From assembly GCA_023459055.1 (NCBI GenBank), contig JAEWVR010000028.1, positions 1 through 59,401 of the forward strand: DNA of 59,401 bases, in the 5' to 3' direction. This document shows, piece by piece, positions 35,396 to 44,056 of this stretch. A program made the position numbers and the translations under genes. This DNA comes from Fibrobacterota bacterium. Lineage in GTDB: Bacteria; Fibrobacterota; Chitinivibrionia; Chitinivibrionales; Chitinispirillaceae. Each line of letters opens with the position of its first letter. The stretch's first letter is position 1. The notes beneath the pieces were generated by a model. That model was not told the DNA's origin. It did not search any database and saw nothing but the letters and a program-made list of their open reading frames with translations.

Positions 35396-38164
35396 ATGGC
35401 TGAAAACGAAACATCACCCGCTGAAGATCGAAGCAGCATCCGCATACGGAATATGCTTGCATCAATCGAACGGACTTTTCTTCCTGTTAATTCGGTAATC
35501 GGCAAGTACCGTATTATTGAAGAAATTGATAGAGGCGGAATGGCTGTCGTTTACAAAGCCATCCAGATGGATCTTAACCGGGTAGTCGCTCTTAAAGTGA
35601 TGCCTGCTAATATTTCAATCAACCCCGGATTTGTTGAGCGGTTTCTCTCCGAAGCCCACGCAATCGCCCGGTTGAATCATCCTAATATTGTAAAAATTAT
35701 TGAAGTCGCCACTGAAGGTAATATTTACTATCTGGCAATGGAATACATTCCAGGTCAAAACCTGTATTACTTCCTTCATTACCAGAAACCCAAGCTTGTT
35801 GATGTTCTCGAAATTATTATCAAGCTTACTGAAGCACTTTCCTGTGCACATGGACAAAAGATAATTCACAGGGATCTGAAACTTAACAACGTGATTATGC
35901 GTGACCAGTTATCTCCTGTTCTTATCGACTTTGGTCTGGCAAAAGCAATGGAAAACGATGAATCGTTACGGCCGGGTATTACCCGGACCGGTGAAGTTAT
36001 GGGATCGCCGTCATACATGGCACCAGAGCGGCTTCTTGGAGGACCGGTAGATCAGCGCAGCGACATCTGCTCTCTGGGCATCATGCTTTACGAAATGCTT
36101 ACTTTCAAAAACCCCTATCTTGATCAGCGGAATTTGCATCAGACAACAATGAATGTTATGGAATCGAACCCGATCCCCCCGCGGCGTCTTGTTCCCTGGC
36201 TCCCGATTGAAATTGAAGCAATCACACTGAAAGCGATGGCAAAAGAACCGGCCAGCCGTTACCAGACAATGGGGCAGTTTAAAGCTGATATCCAGAATTA
36301 CATTAATGGTGATCCCATTATCGCACGTCCACCTACGGTTATATCCCGTGTCAGGCACTTTGTAAAGAAACAATGGGCACCGCTCGCTATCGGATTCACA
36401 ATCCTTGTATTTTCTGCACTTTTCGCAGTAATGTTCTATTTGCAAAGCAAGAAAGGTGAGTCGCACTGGCAACCAATTTTCACTGACCAGTTTAACCAGA
36501 AAGCCCATGCCTCTGACTGGATTTTTTCCTATGATTCTGTAAACGATCCATCACAACGCTTTATTACCGGCAATGACGATCTCCGAAGCGCAGGCAGAGG
36601 AACTGTTTCTGCGCTGCTCAACAAGCACTTCAACCGCGATATCATGATTACGTGTGATTTTTCTGCAAACCCTGATGACCTTTACAACTGCGGGATTTTT
36701 CTTAGTGGCAACACTCCGGATTCATCATATTGCTTTCATATCAACCGTAATGGGCGGGGCGAAACCGGTATTACACTTCCAGGAAGCAGGTTTCTGATCA
36801 GGGATGTGCCGCCGGGAAAGGTGCCTCTATTAAAAAGTAACCATGTTACCGTGGAACGTATCAACGATCAGATTACCTTTACCCTGAATAATGTCATTGT
36901 TGCACAGATTTATGATAATTTTCCAACACTGGGACGCGGTCATGACAAACTTGGAATTTTTGTTAACAAAGGCACATGCCGTGTTGACAATATCAAAGTA
37001 TACCGGCGTGCAACTCCACAGGTTCCCAGCCCCATGCTTATTGCCGACCGGTTTATGGAACGCGGCGATTTCGAAGCTGCAATGGATGAATATACCAACC
37101 TGCTTATCGATTTTGCACAATCACCTATCGCTTATGATATCAAGCTTAAGATGATTAATTGCCAGATACGGCTTGGAAAAAATGCTGAGGCGCTTGAGCT
37201 GTTGAATTCGTTTTCAACACTTACTCCAAAAGAGGAGCGGTTCAAACCATATCTTTCATATCTTCACTCAAAAATACTTGTCAATCAGGGATATATGATG
37301 TCCGCTGATACGGTGTACCAGTTTCTTGCGGATAATTACGGGGCCTCTCCTATTAACCAGGAACTGTTTACACGTGCATCCATTAATCTTTTCAATCTTG
37401 TTACATCCAACCGTTTCGATTCTGCCAGACAGCAGTTTAATGTTATATCCGGGCGTTATAAGAAAGAATATCTAAAAAATGCCCTGCTTTTTGAACTTTT
37501 AACATCATATTATTTCAAATCGTTACAAAACGATTCTGTTATTGCGCTATCGGCTGAGATTTACAATAATTATAAAGGTATCGGAGCAAGCGCGTTAACA
37601 TCAAAATATCTCTCTGTACTGGCGTACCTTAACAAAGGAAAAAAAGATACCGCAAAACTGGTGCTTGACCAATTAATAACCGGTAACGCTCTTCCTGAAA
37701 GAAGTACAGAAATGCTTTACATAATGGGCCAAATCACTGAGTACGATTTTTCATACAGGGAGGCAATGCTTCTCTATCGCAGATTATTCCAGGAAGCATC
37801 ACGTTCAAACGAAATAACATGGATGGCCGCAATTGCTCAGGGAGTGCTTCTTTGTAAAGATTCCGGCAGCGCTGCCAATACACTGTTTAAAAGTGTGCTG
37901 GAAGATGATCATATTTTCCCGGTGCCCCGATTGATTGCTGCATATTTTCAGGGAATGGTTTCCGACTCAATATTTTGCCAAAAATGGCAGGTGCTTTCTC
38001 CTGACAATCCCTGGTATCTGTATTATCAGGCCAGAAAACGCTATTGTGCTAATGATAAGGATACATCGTTGCAGCTTTTAAATCAGCTTTTAAGCAGGCT
38101 GTCCAAAAAAGAATGGGCATACTTCAGAATTTTCAAGATTCTTACCAACATTGACCGTTGGTAA
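35396..38164 (+). CDS. Transmembrane Ser/Thr protein kinase with LamG-like and TPR exterior
   Basis: The protein has about 922 residues. The ATG at 35396 begins MAENETSPAED; an upstream TTG extension is unlikely. The PknB-like kinase domain (about 37-300) is complete: IDRGGMAVVYKA glycine loop, VALKVM lysine, IIHRDLKLNNVI catalytic loop, LIDFGLAKA, and SPSYMAPERL. One transmembrane helix (about 326-350, PLAIGFTILVFSALFAVMFYL) leads to an external concanavalin/LamG-like domain (about 360-545; FTDQFNQKAHASDWIFSY, DKLGIFVNKGTCRVDNIKVYR). The remaining 370 residues are TPR-like helical repeats. The external part suggests ligand or polymer sensing coupled to phosphorylation inside. Targets are unknown. 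Confidence 0.85.
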   Translation: MAENETSPAEDRSSIRIRNMLASIERTFLPVNSVIGKYRIIEEIDRGGMAVVYKAIQMDLNRVVALKVMPANISINPGFVERFLSEAHAIARLNHPNIVKIIEVATEGNIYYLAMEYIPGQNLYYFLHYQKPKLVDVLEIIIKLTEALSCAHGQKIIHRDLKLNNVIMRDQLSPVLIDFGLAKAMENDESLRPGITRTGEVMGSPSYMAPERLLGGPVDQRSDICSLGIMLYEMLTFKNPYLDQRNLHQTTMNVMESNPIPPRRLVPWLPIEIEAITLKAMAKEPASRYQTMGQFKADIQNYINGDPIIARPPTVISRVRHFVKKQWAPLAIGFTILVFSALFAVMFYLQSKKGESHWQPIFTDQFNQKAHASDWIFSYDSVNDPSQRFITGNDDLRSAGRGTVSALLNKHFNRDIMITCDFSANPDDLYNCGIFLSGNTPDSSYCFHINRNGRGETGITLPGSRFLIRDVPPGKVPLLKSNHVTVERINDQITFTLNNVIVAQIYDNFPTLGRGHDKLGIFVNKGTCRVDNIKVYRRATPQVPSPMLIADRFMERGDFEAAMDEYTNLLIDFAQSPIAYDIKLKMINCQIRLGKNAEALELLNSFSTLTPKEERFKPYLSYLHSKILVNQGYMMSADTVYQFLADNYGASPINQELFTRASINLFNLVTSNRFDSARQQFNVISGRYKKEYLKNALLFELLTSYYFKSLQNDSVIALSAEIYNNYKGIGASALTSKYLSVLAYLNKGKKDTAKLVLDQLITGNALPERSTEMLYIMGQITEYDFSYREAMLLYRRLFQEASRSNEITWMAAIAQGVLLCKDSGSAANTLFKSVLEDDHIFPVPRLIAAYFQGMVSDSIFCQKWQVLSPDNPWYLYYQARKRYCANDKDTSLQLLNQLLSRLSKKEWAYFRIFKILTNIDRW

Positions 38165-38236
38165 ACGATTCCCATATAACCAGCCGGTTCACCTGAAAAA
38201 AGTCCCGATTATTATTTGCACTACGACTCACAATGC

Positions 38237-38266
38237 TTGCTCTTTTTGTAACAAAACCTGTATAAT
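38237..38266 (+). promoter_or_regulatory. Sigma70-type promoter for the HD-GYP gene
   Basis: TTGCTC (38237-38242), an 18-base spacer and TATAAT (38261-38266) lie about 60 bases before the TTG start at 38329. This indicates a separate transcription start after the Ser/Thr kinase gene. Confidence 0.6.
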
Positions 38267-38328
38267 GTAGAATATTCCTGTCTGGAATCATAGCAAGAAC
38301 GCAACAACTGTTTCCGGAGTGAAACCTT

Positions 38329-39522
38329 TTGGTCAGATATAACCTTGATGATCTTCAGGAAGATATGGTTCTGGGGGAATCAATCTTTCTTCCGACAGGT
38401 GAACTTCTGCTTGCTGCAGGATATAAAGTAAAAGAACGTTACCGGGACCGGCTCAAACAGCTTGGCTACAAAGCTGTTCTTATAGAAGTTGAAGGTACTG
38501 AAGGTGTAATTCCGGAAACTACGGTCTCAGAGGCATCTCAGCGTGAGATGTCATCATCAATTGATGCATCATCAAAAGAACTCACCAACGCCATTACCCA
38601 GTTTAAAAATAAAAGCGGTGAAAAAGTCCGTGATATCATCAAAGAAAACCATCTCTATCTGAACAAATATATCATGAGCAGCGGCATGGTCAAAGCACTT
38701 GATCAATTTGTCAATGAGATCATGAGTCAGTCGGCAATTGTGCTTAATCTCAGCGCGCTTCAGCAGACACAAAACAGTCTGCTTGCCTATGCAATGAATG
38801 TAACGATTACATCACTCTGTATTGGTAAACGGTACAAATTTTCCTATGAAGAAATGAAACAGCTGGGAATCGGTGCACTCAATTACGATCTCGGAATGAT
38901 TGCGCTTCCAAAGGAACTTGTTGAAAAAAAACATGCCGACTTTGATGAATCCGACCTGAAACTTTACAGACAGCATACAGTATTCGGTTTTCTCATGCTG
39001 TCACAAAATCATGCCATTCCATCAACCAGTGCAGCTGTAGCACTGCAGCATCACGAATATCAGGATGGAAGCGGATTTCCGAGAGGAATCAAGGGAGATA
39101 ATCGTCCGCCGCTTAAAGATTTTTCACGTCAGAATATGATACACCGGTTTGCTGAAATTGTTGCAGTTGCTGATGCCTACGATCAGTTAATCAGCGGACG
39201 GTTACAAATGGGTATAGAACCGCATAGTGTACCCGCAGCAACGAAAAAACTGATCGAACTCAGTCAAAAACACCTCAATGCCGATATTGTCAAAACACTT
39301 CTTTCCATCGCTCCGGTATTTCCGGTAGGTGCACGGGTACGAATAATGCAGGCACCGACTCCTCAACTGATCGGATACTATGGTGTGGTTGCAAAAGACA
39401 ACCCATTAAATCTCGATTGTCCACAGATAATAATCTTCGAAACAAAAAATCATCAGAAGGTAAAACCGATTCTTATCGATCTGTCAAAGTATAAGGGGTT
39501 TGCGCTGGAGCTGGTGGTGTAG
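38329..39522 (+). CDS. HD-GYP-like protein lacking the HD-motif histidine
   Basis: The 397-residue protein starts at TTG 38329, with GGAG 9 bases upstream. The N-terminal 60 residues (DDLQEDMVLGESIFLPTGELLLAAGY) match the DUF3391-like leader of many HD-GYP proteins. The HD-GYP domain spans about 140-330: QHTVFGFLMLS, HHEYQDGSGFPRG (His241-His242, GYP position GFP) and AVADAYDQLIS are conserved. The HD motif itself reads ALNYDLGMIALP: Tyr186 replaces the metal-binding His, and the usual Lys is Met. It may therefore be an inactive or altered c-di-GMP phosphodiesterase, perhaps a c-di-GMP receptor. A C-terminal part (GYYGVVAKDNPLNLDCPQIIIF) resembles the DUF4388-free tail of such proteins. Confidence 0.85.
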   Translation: MVRYNLDDLQEDMVLGESIFLPTGELLLAAGYKVKERYRDRLKQLGYKAVLIEVEGTEGVIPETTVSEASQREMSSSIDASSKELTNAITQFKNKSGEKVRDIIKENHLYLNKYIMSSGMVKALDQFVNEIMSQSAIVLNLSALQQTQNSLLAYAMNVTITSLCIGKRYKFSYEEMKQLGIGALNYDLGMIALPKELVEKKHADFDESDLKLYRQHTVFGFLMLSQNHAIPSTSAAVALQHHEYQDGSGFPRGIKGDNRPPLKDFSRQNMIHRFAEIVAVADAYDQLISGRLQMGIEPHSVPAATKKLIELSQKHLNADIVKTLLSIAPVFPVGARVRIMQAPTPQLIGYYGVVAKDNPLNLDCPQIIIFETKNHQKVKPILIDLSKYKGFALELVV

Positions 39523-39526
39523 AAGT

Positions 39527-39829
39527 GTAGCACGTAGCACGTAGCAAGTAGCAGGTAGCAGGTAGGCAAGAAGTAAGAAGCTAACTGCAATATTGCAGTT
39601 AGCTATTTGCCTGAATCGAGATATCTTCGATAGTGCTATCAGCAATATCGTTACACATCGCATAAAAACAATCCCCCCTTTATCCCCCCTTATTAAGGGG
39701 GGCGCTTCCAGCGGGGGATCGATTTGCCTGCTGGCATTGGTTCACCACATTTTTCTTTGTTTTTTACCAGAGCCACAAGGGCTCTGGCTACTACTGGCTA
39801 CTTACTACGTGCTACTTGCTCCTTGCTAC
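39527..39829. repeat. E3: stuttering-arm inverted repeat with an inserted C-rich palindrome
   Basis: The left arm (39527-39577) repeats GTAGCAC, GTAGCAA and GTAGCAG. The right arm (39787-39829) repeats the reverse-complement words (GGCTACTTACTACGTGCTAC). Inside, at 39671-39722, sits a separate palindrome of the C-rich F family, so one repeat has landed in another. The element begins 4 bases after the HD-GYP stop and ends 86 bases before the next ATG. Confidence 0.8.
39671..39722. repeat. F1: C-rich palindrome nested in E3
   Basis: ATCCCCCCTTTATCCCCCCTT is followed by AAGGGGGG and GCTTCCAGCGGGGGAT, forming an imperfect hairpin. Its right half (AAGGGGGGCGCTTCCAGCGG and following bases) is identical to 48783-48806, showing that it belongs to the dispersed F family. 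Confidence 0.8.
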
Positions 39830-39915
39830 ATTTTTTTCCACAAACCTATTCCCTTATCGCTTGTACAAAGGTATTTTTACTGGTTATAAGTATCTATATT
39901 TATTTGGAGTTAGCA

Positions 39916-40407
39916 ATGAAAATACAGGCACCGCATGTTTACCGTAATGTCCACGAATTGACAGATGTTTTAGCGGATATACGCAGAAAGGGAAAATCGA
40001 TTGTCACAACCAATGGTTGTTTTGACATCGTGCATACCGGACATATTGCGTATTTGACAGAAGCGGCATCATTTGGGGATGTGCTTATTGTCGGGATAAA
40101 TTCCGATAGAAGTGTTCAGCAGCTCAAAGGTCCGACACGGCCACTGCAAAAGGAACACGACCGGACTTTCATCATCAGCTCATTAAAAATGGTTGATTTT
40201 GCTTTTATTTTTGAGGAAAAAGATCCGATTGCATTCCTGAGTGTCATTAAACCGGATGTCCATGTCAAGGGGGGTGATTATACACCCGAAACACTTCCTG
40301 AAAGAAAAATCGTTGAAGACAATGGCGGGAAGATCGCCATTGTCTCTTTCGTAAATGGATACTCAACGACATCAATTGTTAAAAAAATTAGTGAAAGCAA
40401 AGAGTAA
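39916..40407 (+). CDS. RfaE2/HldE-type nucleotidyltransferase
   Basis: The 163-residue protein starts at ATG 39916 (TGGAG 7 bases upstream); the longer open frame upstream is repeat DNA. It is a cytidylyltransferase-fold enzyme with the TTNGCFDIVHTGHIAYL signature (HxGH) and GDVLIVGINSDRSV. The features NGxFDxxHxGH, VKGGDYTPETLPE and GYSTTSIVKKI are those of the C-terminal domain of HldE, D-glycero-beta-D-manno-heptose 1-phosphate adenylyltransferase, found here as a stand-alone RfaE2. This would supply ADP-heptose for lipopolysaccharide or glycan synthesis. The kinase partner (HldE N-terminal domain) is not in the window. Confidence 0.88.
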   Translation: MKIQAPHVYRNVHELTDVLADIRRKGKSIVTTNGCFDIVHTGHIAYLTEAASFGDVLIVGINSDRSVQQLKGPTRPLQKEHDRTFIISSLKMVDFAFIFEEKDPIAFLSVIKPDVHVKGGDYTPETLPERKIVEDNGGKIAIVSFVNGYSTTSIVKKISESKE

Positions 40408-40600
40408 GGAAGGGTAAAATTAAGGTAGGGGAAGAAGTTGAGGATTAGATAAAGGGTAGGATTAAGGTCGAAGAAGAAGAAGAAGGGCAGGAAAGATTTA
40501 AGATTAAGGATCCGGTTATTTAGGCGGGGTATAAAAAGTTTGTTCTTCTCACCCTTAGTTTCAACCTCAATCTTATTCTTAATCTCCAGCTTGATCTTTT
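40408..40600. repeat. E4: polypurine/polypyrimidine inverted repeat
   Basis: The left part (about 40408-40512) is nearly all purine plus T, with words such as TTGAGG, ATTAAGG, AAGGTCG and GAAGAAGAAG. The right part (40543-40600) carries the complementary words (TTCTTCTCACCC, TCAACCTCAATC, TTCTTAATCTCC). The pairing slips because words recur. It starts immediately after the nucleotidyltransferase stop and ends 44 bases before the next ATG, like the other E elements. Confidence 0.65.
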
Positions 40601-40644
40601 AACGATCGAGTGATAAGCTTAGTAGCATAACGGAGGATTGTCAA

Positions 40645-43600
40645 ATGAAATCCCGCACAGCGGAAAAAACAGTTGAAGCGTTAATGACACGATTTAATAA
40701 AAATCCACAATCGCTTGTATTTTCAAGACTTGCGGATGAATACCGTAAGGATGGTAATTACTCGAAAGCGATTGAAATCTGCATTAACGGTTTGCAGAAT
40801 CACCCTGCTTATGTCACTGGAAGAATTGTTCTTGGGATGTGTTACACAGAGCAGGGAAATCATCAGGCAGCAATTCAGGAGCTTCTGGCCGCAATAGCTC
40901 TTGACAGAAAAAATCAAAGTGCCATGAAGCTGCTTGCAGACCTCTTTAACCGTCAGGGCGACGGTCAGACAGCCGGCGAGCTTTATCATATGCTCAGTAA
41001 ATTGGATCCGGGAAACAGATCTTTACAAATAATATCCAAACAGTTTACATTCTCAGGTAATACCGATATTTTTTCGATCCTCGGCCTCCCGTCACCTCAG
41101 ACATCATTTAATTTCAAGGCAAAAGATCAGCAGTTCGCCGGGGACATTGACAATACAACATTCGGGGAACCATCATTCCATGATGCACAAACAATGGTAC
41201 TCTCTGAGGATGGCTTTAATACTCCGCAGGCAAATGGCAATGTACAACAGGTCACATCCGAGGAAGTCGACTCACGTATGGATGAGATGTTCGGTCTGTC
41301 AGATGGTATTTCATCTACTACCCAGCAGCCTGATCAGCAGATCTTACAGGAACTTGATTCCGCTGATTCGTTATCCGGTGAAGATATTGCTGACAGAATG
41401 AATGCGCTCTTTAACAGTGAACAGCCTCAGGAGATTATTGAGACGGTTGGCACAGTAACCAATGATCAGCCGGAACTGTTTGATTCTGTAGAACCGGTTC
41501 AACCGCCGGACGCAGTTTCCATCAACCTGACTGCAGAAAACAATGAACTATCCGGCGATGAAGTCAGTGACCATATAGATTCGCTCTTTGGTGACGATTC
41601 CTTAGAGCAACCATCCCGGTCCATTGCGCCATCACTTGACATAGTAGACAACAGCAGTTCTGAACTGCTTACCGGTGATGATCTTCAGGACCATCTTGAG
41701 CTGCTGATGCCTTCAGATAGTGCTCAGGACAATACAATTCAACCCGATTTCAGTGATTCCGTTATCGAAACATCGCTTTCAAACACCAGTGTCTATACCG
41801 GCGACAACGAAGGCATCTCGGGTAATGATTTCGCTGATCACCTCGATTCACTTACAGGCGGTGAAGACAGCCTGTTAATGAACGCCGATACTTCGGGCGA
41901 TATCCAGCAGGATCTTTTATCAATGAGTGATGAAGAGCCGGCAGCTCACACTGACGACACAGTAAGCGGTGATGATTTTGCGTCACACATGGATTCACTG
42001 CTTAGTAGTGATGACATTCAGCCTGATTTACAGAGTACTAATAGTTTCAGTAATGTCATAAGTCTTGACAATAATGAACTGGATCTCCTCTCTGACGAAA
42101 AATCGTCCGGCATGGAAAACGGCGATAACTCTTTCATGCAGGATGTCACACCAGAACTGCAATCATCCGGCGAATCGTCTGATGACAGCCTTGTTCTTGA
42201 TGCAATGCTCCCTGATGATACATCAATGCCGTTATCTTCAGAGCCTATTCCTGTTCAGACTGACAATTCCTCTTTTGACCTTGAATCGGCCGTATCTCCG
42301 CAAGAAGATACACTGACAGGTGCTGATTTCTCAAATCACATGGACATGCTTCTTGGTGATGAGGATACGGCTGATCAGTCACTTTACAACAAGATATCCA
42401 GCAGTTTCGATACCGACATATCCATTCCGGTCCCGGGCGCAGATGACGGGATTGTCACCGGTGATGACATCAGCAATCGACTTGACAGCATGACTGGATC
42501 TTTAAATAATGCACTTATTGAAGAACCGGATGAAATTCCTCAGAACAGCATCGAAACTGTAGAACCAGTAAACGAAGTGTCACTTGATGATGACAATGTC
42601 AGCGGTGATGATATTGTGGACAAGATTGACATTATCAGCGGTGATTTTTCATCAAACCGTCACTACAGCAGCCAGGATACCATGCATAAGTTTACAGATC
42701 AGAAAGATGACCTCCTGGAGATTCCTGATGAACAGGTTAGCGGTAATGATGTCAGCGATCGTATCGGTGCACTGGAAAAGGAACCGTTTCTCAATATCGA
42801 CCGGGTCGGTCCTGACAAAAACACTCCTGACGCATCACCGTTTGCCAGCACCGAATTTGATGAAACGATGCAGATTGACCGCTCTTTTATTGAAAATGTG
42901 CAATCGTTCAGTGATAAGGGCAATGCGCAGGATAGCAATCCAGAAAACAGCAAACCTCATCAACCTGTCAATCCATTCGAATTTGAAAATGAGACCATTC
43001 AGATTGACAGATCTGATCTCTTTGGGCATCATGCCGACTCTGATCAAAATGACAACGAATCATTGATACTTGATGTCGATAATCCGACACCGAATCATGA
43101 TTCTCTATTTGTGGCAGACGATATCCATATCGATCAGGATGAGCATTCAATCTCTGAAATGGATGTCCTCGTTGAGCCATCAAAAGATATTCAGAATATG
43201 ACCGGTGAAGATGTTATTGACAAACTAGACAACATATTCACTCAAGAAGATAATGATCAGGAGATCCTGTCCGATGGAGAATCAGGTTCAGGGGATATTT
43301 TTGCCAATGGCACATCTTTTGACAACGCAATAGATGATATCGCCGAAACTGTATCTTGGACGGAATCAACGCATCAGAACAGCGCGCATAATCAGAATAA
43401 TGACAACGTCACAGGCAATGATGTCGAGATGCGCCTGGATGAACTATTCAGTGACAATAGTGATAATATGTCAAAGGATAATCAGATCTACCAGGAGGCT
43501 GTTGAAGAGCTTGAGGTGTCCGATGATTATCAAAGTCCGGGTGGATTCATGATGACCGGGCCCGAGAACAGCATGGATGATAATGAACCGCAGGGTATTT

Positions 43601-44049
43601 TTGACAATCAGGAAAATTCATATCAGATTGATACATCAGGTATGCAGTCGGATTTTTCAGCAAATGTCAATGATGAGCAGCTGGAAGAACCTGACAATAT
43701 CGCACCATCGGGTGAAATTGATACCAGGGACAAGGTGTATTCAATTCCCGACCATGTTCTTACCCCTACACTTGCCGACATCTATTACCAGCAGGGACAG
43801 TATCAGCTTGCACTGCAGATCTATTCCCGTTTGATTGAAAAAGATCCATCAAATTTGAATTTACAGGAACGCTATGATGAAATCAAGGCACATCTTGCGT
43901 CTCAGCAAAATCAGCCCGGCCAGTTTTTTGATTTTGGCAATGACTCTGGCAATGGGCAGGATCAATCAAAAGGTAAAAAGAAATCTGCCGAAACCGACAA
44001 ACCTTTAAGTGGTGTACGAATAAAAAAGAGTAAAAAGCCAAAGAAATAA
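40645..44049 (+). CDS. Acidic TPR scaffold protein with twelve copies of a short motif
   Basis: The protein has 1134 residues, with no signal peptide or membrane helix. Residues about 5-135 are TPRs (QSLVFSRLADEYRKDGNYSKAIEIC). The middle 850 residues are strongly acidic, low in complexity and probably unfolded. They carry twelve copies of a motif close to [VLIM][ST]G[DEN][DE][VIFL]xx[RHK][MIL]DxL[FLT], for example LSGEDIADRMNALF, LSGDEVSDHIDSLF, VSGDDFASHMDSLL and VTGNDVEMRLDELF (DNA about 41250-43452). Two copies of a second motif, FDETMQIDRS and NETIQIDRS, lie near residues 735-790. A last TPR pair (TLADIYYQQGQYQLALQIYSRLIEKDP) and a very basic tail (KGKKKSAE, KKSKKPKK) end it. The layout recalls FimV/HubP polar hubs, but without LysM or membrane parts. 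It lies upstream of pilT. GGAGGA precedes the ATG. Confidence 0.8.
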   Translation: MKSRTAEKTVEALMTRFNKNPQSLVFSRLADEYRKDGNYSKAIEICINGLQNHPAYVTGRIVLGMCYTEQGNHQAAIQELLAAIALDRKNQSAMKLLADLFNRQGDGQTAGELYHMLSKLDPGNRSLQIISKQFTFSGNTDIFSILGLPSPQTSFNFKAKDQQFAGDIDNTTFGEPSFHDAQTMVLSEDGFNTPQANGNVQQVTSEEVDSRMDEMFGLSDGISSTTQQPDQQILQELDSADSLSGEDIADRMNALFNSEQPQEIIETVGTVTNDQPELFDSVEPVQPPDAVSINLTAENNELSGDEVSDHIDSLFGDDSLEQPSRSIAPSLDIVDNSSSELLTGDDLQDHLELLMPSDSAQDNTIQPDFSDSVIETSLSNTSVYTGDNEGISGNDFADHLDSLTGGEDSLLMNADTSGDIQQDLLSMSDEEPAAHTDDTVSGDDFASHMDSLLSSDDIQPDLQSTNSFSNVISLDNNELDLLSDEKSSGMENGDNSFMQDVTPELQSSGESSDDSLVLDAMLPDDTSMPLSSEPIPVQTDNSSFDLESAVSPQEDTLTGADFSNHMDMLLGDEDTADQSLYNKISSSFDTDISIPVPGADDGIVTGDDISNRLDSMTGSLNNALIEEPDEIPQNSIETVEPVNEVSLDDDNVSGDDIVDKIDIISGDFSSNRHYSSQDTMHKFTDQKDDLLEIPDEQVSGNDVSDRIGALEKEPFLNIDRVGPDKNTPDASPFASTEFDETMQIDRSFIENVQSFSDKGNAQDSNPENSKPHQPVNPFEFENETIQIDRSDLFGHHADSDQNDNESLILDVDNPTPNHDSLFVADDIHIDQDEHSISEMDVLVEPSKDIQNMTGEDVIDKLDNIFTQEDNDQEILSDGESGSGDIFANGTSFDNAIDDIAETVSWTESTHQNSAHNQNNDNVTGNDVEMRLDELFSDNSDNMSKDNQIYQEAVEELEVSDDYQSPGGFMMTGPENSMDDNEPQGIFDNQENSYQIDTSGMQSDFSANVNDEQLEEPDNIAPSGEIDTRDKVYSIPDHVLTPTLADIYYQQGQYQLALQIYSRLIEKDPSNLNLQERYDEIKAHLASQQNQPGQFFDFGNDSGNGQDQSKGKKKSAETDKPLSGVRIKKSKKPKK

Positions 44050-44056
44050 GGTTCAT

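Noticed and set aside
39593..39889. 98-codon open frame between the HD-GYP and nucleotidyltransferase genes
   Set aside because: It translates the E3 and F1 repeats; such frames are by-products of low-complexity DNA.
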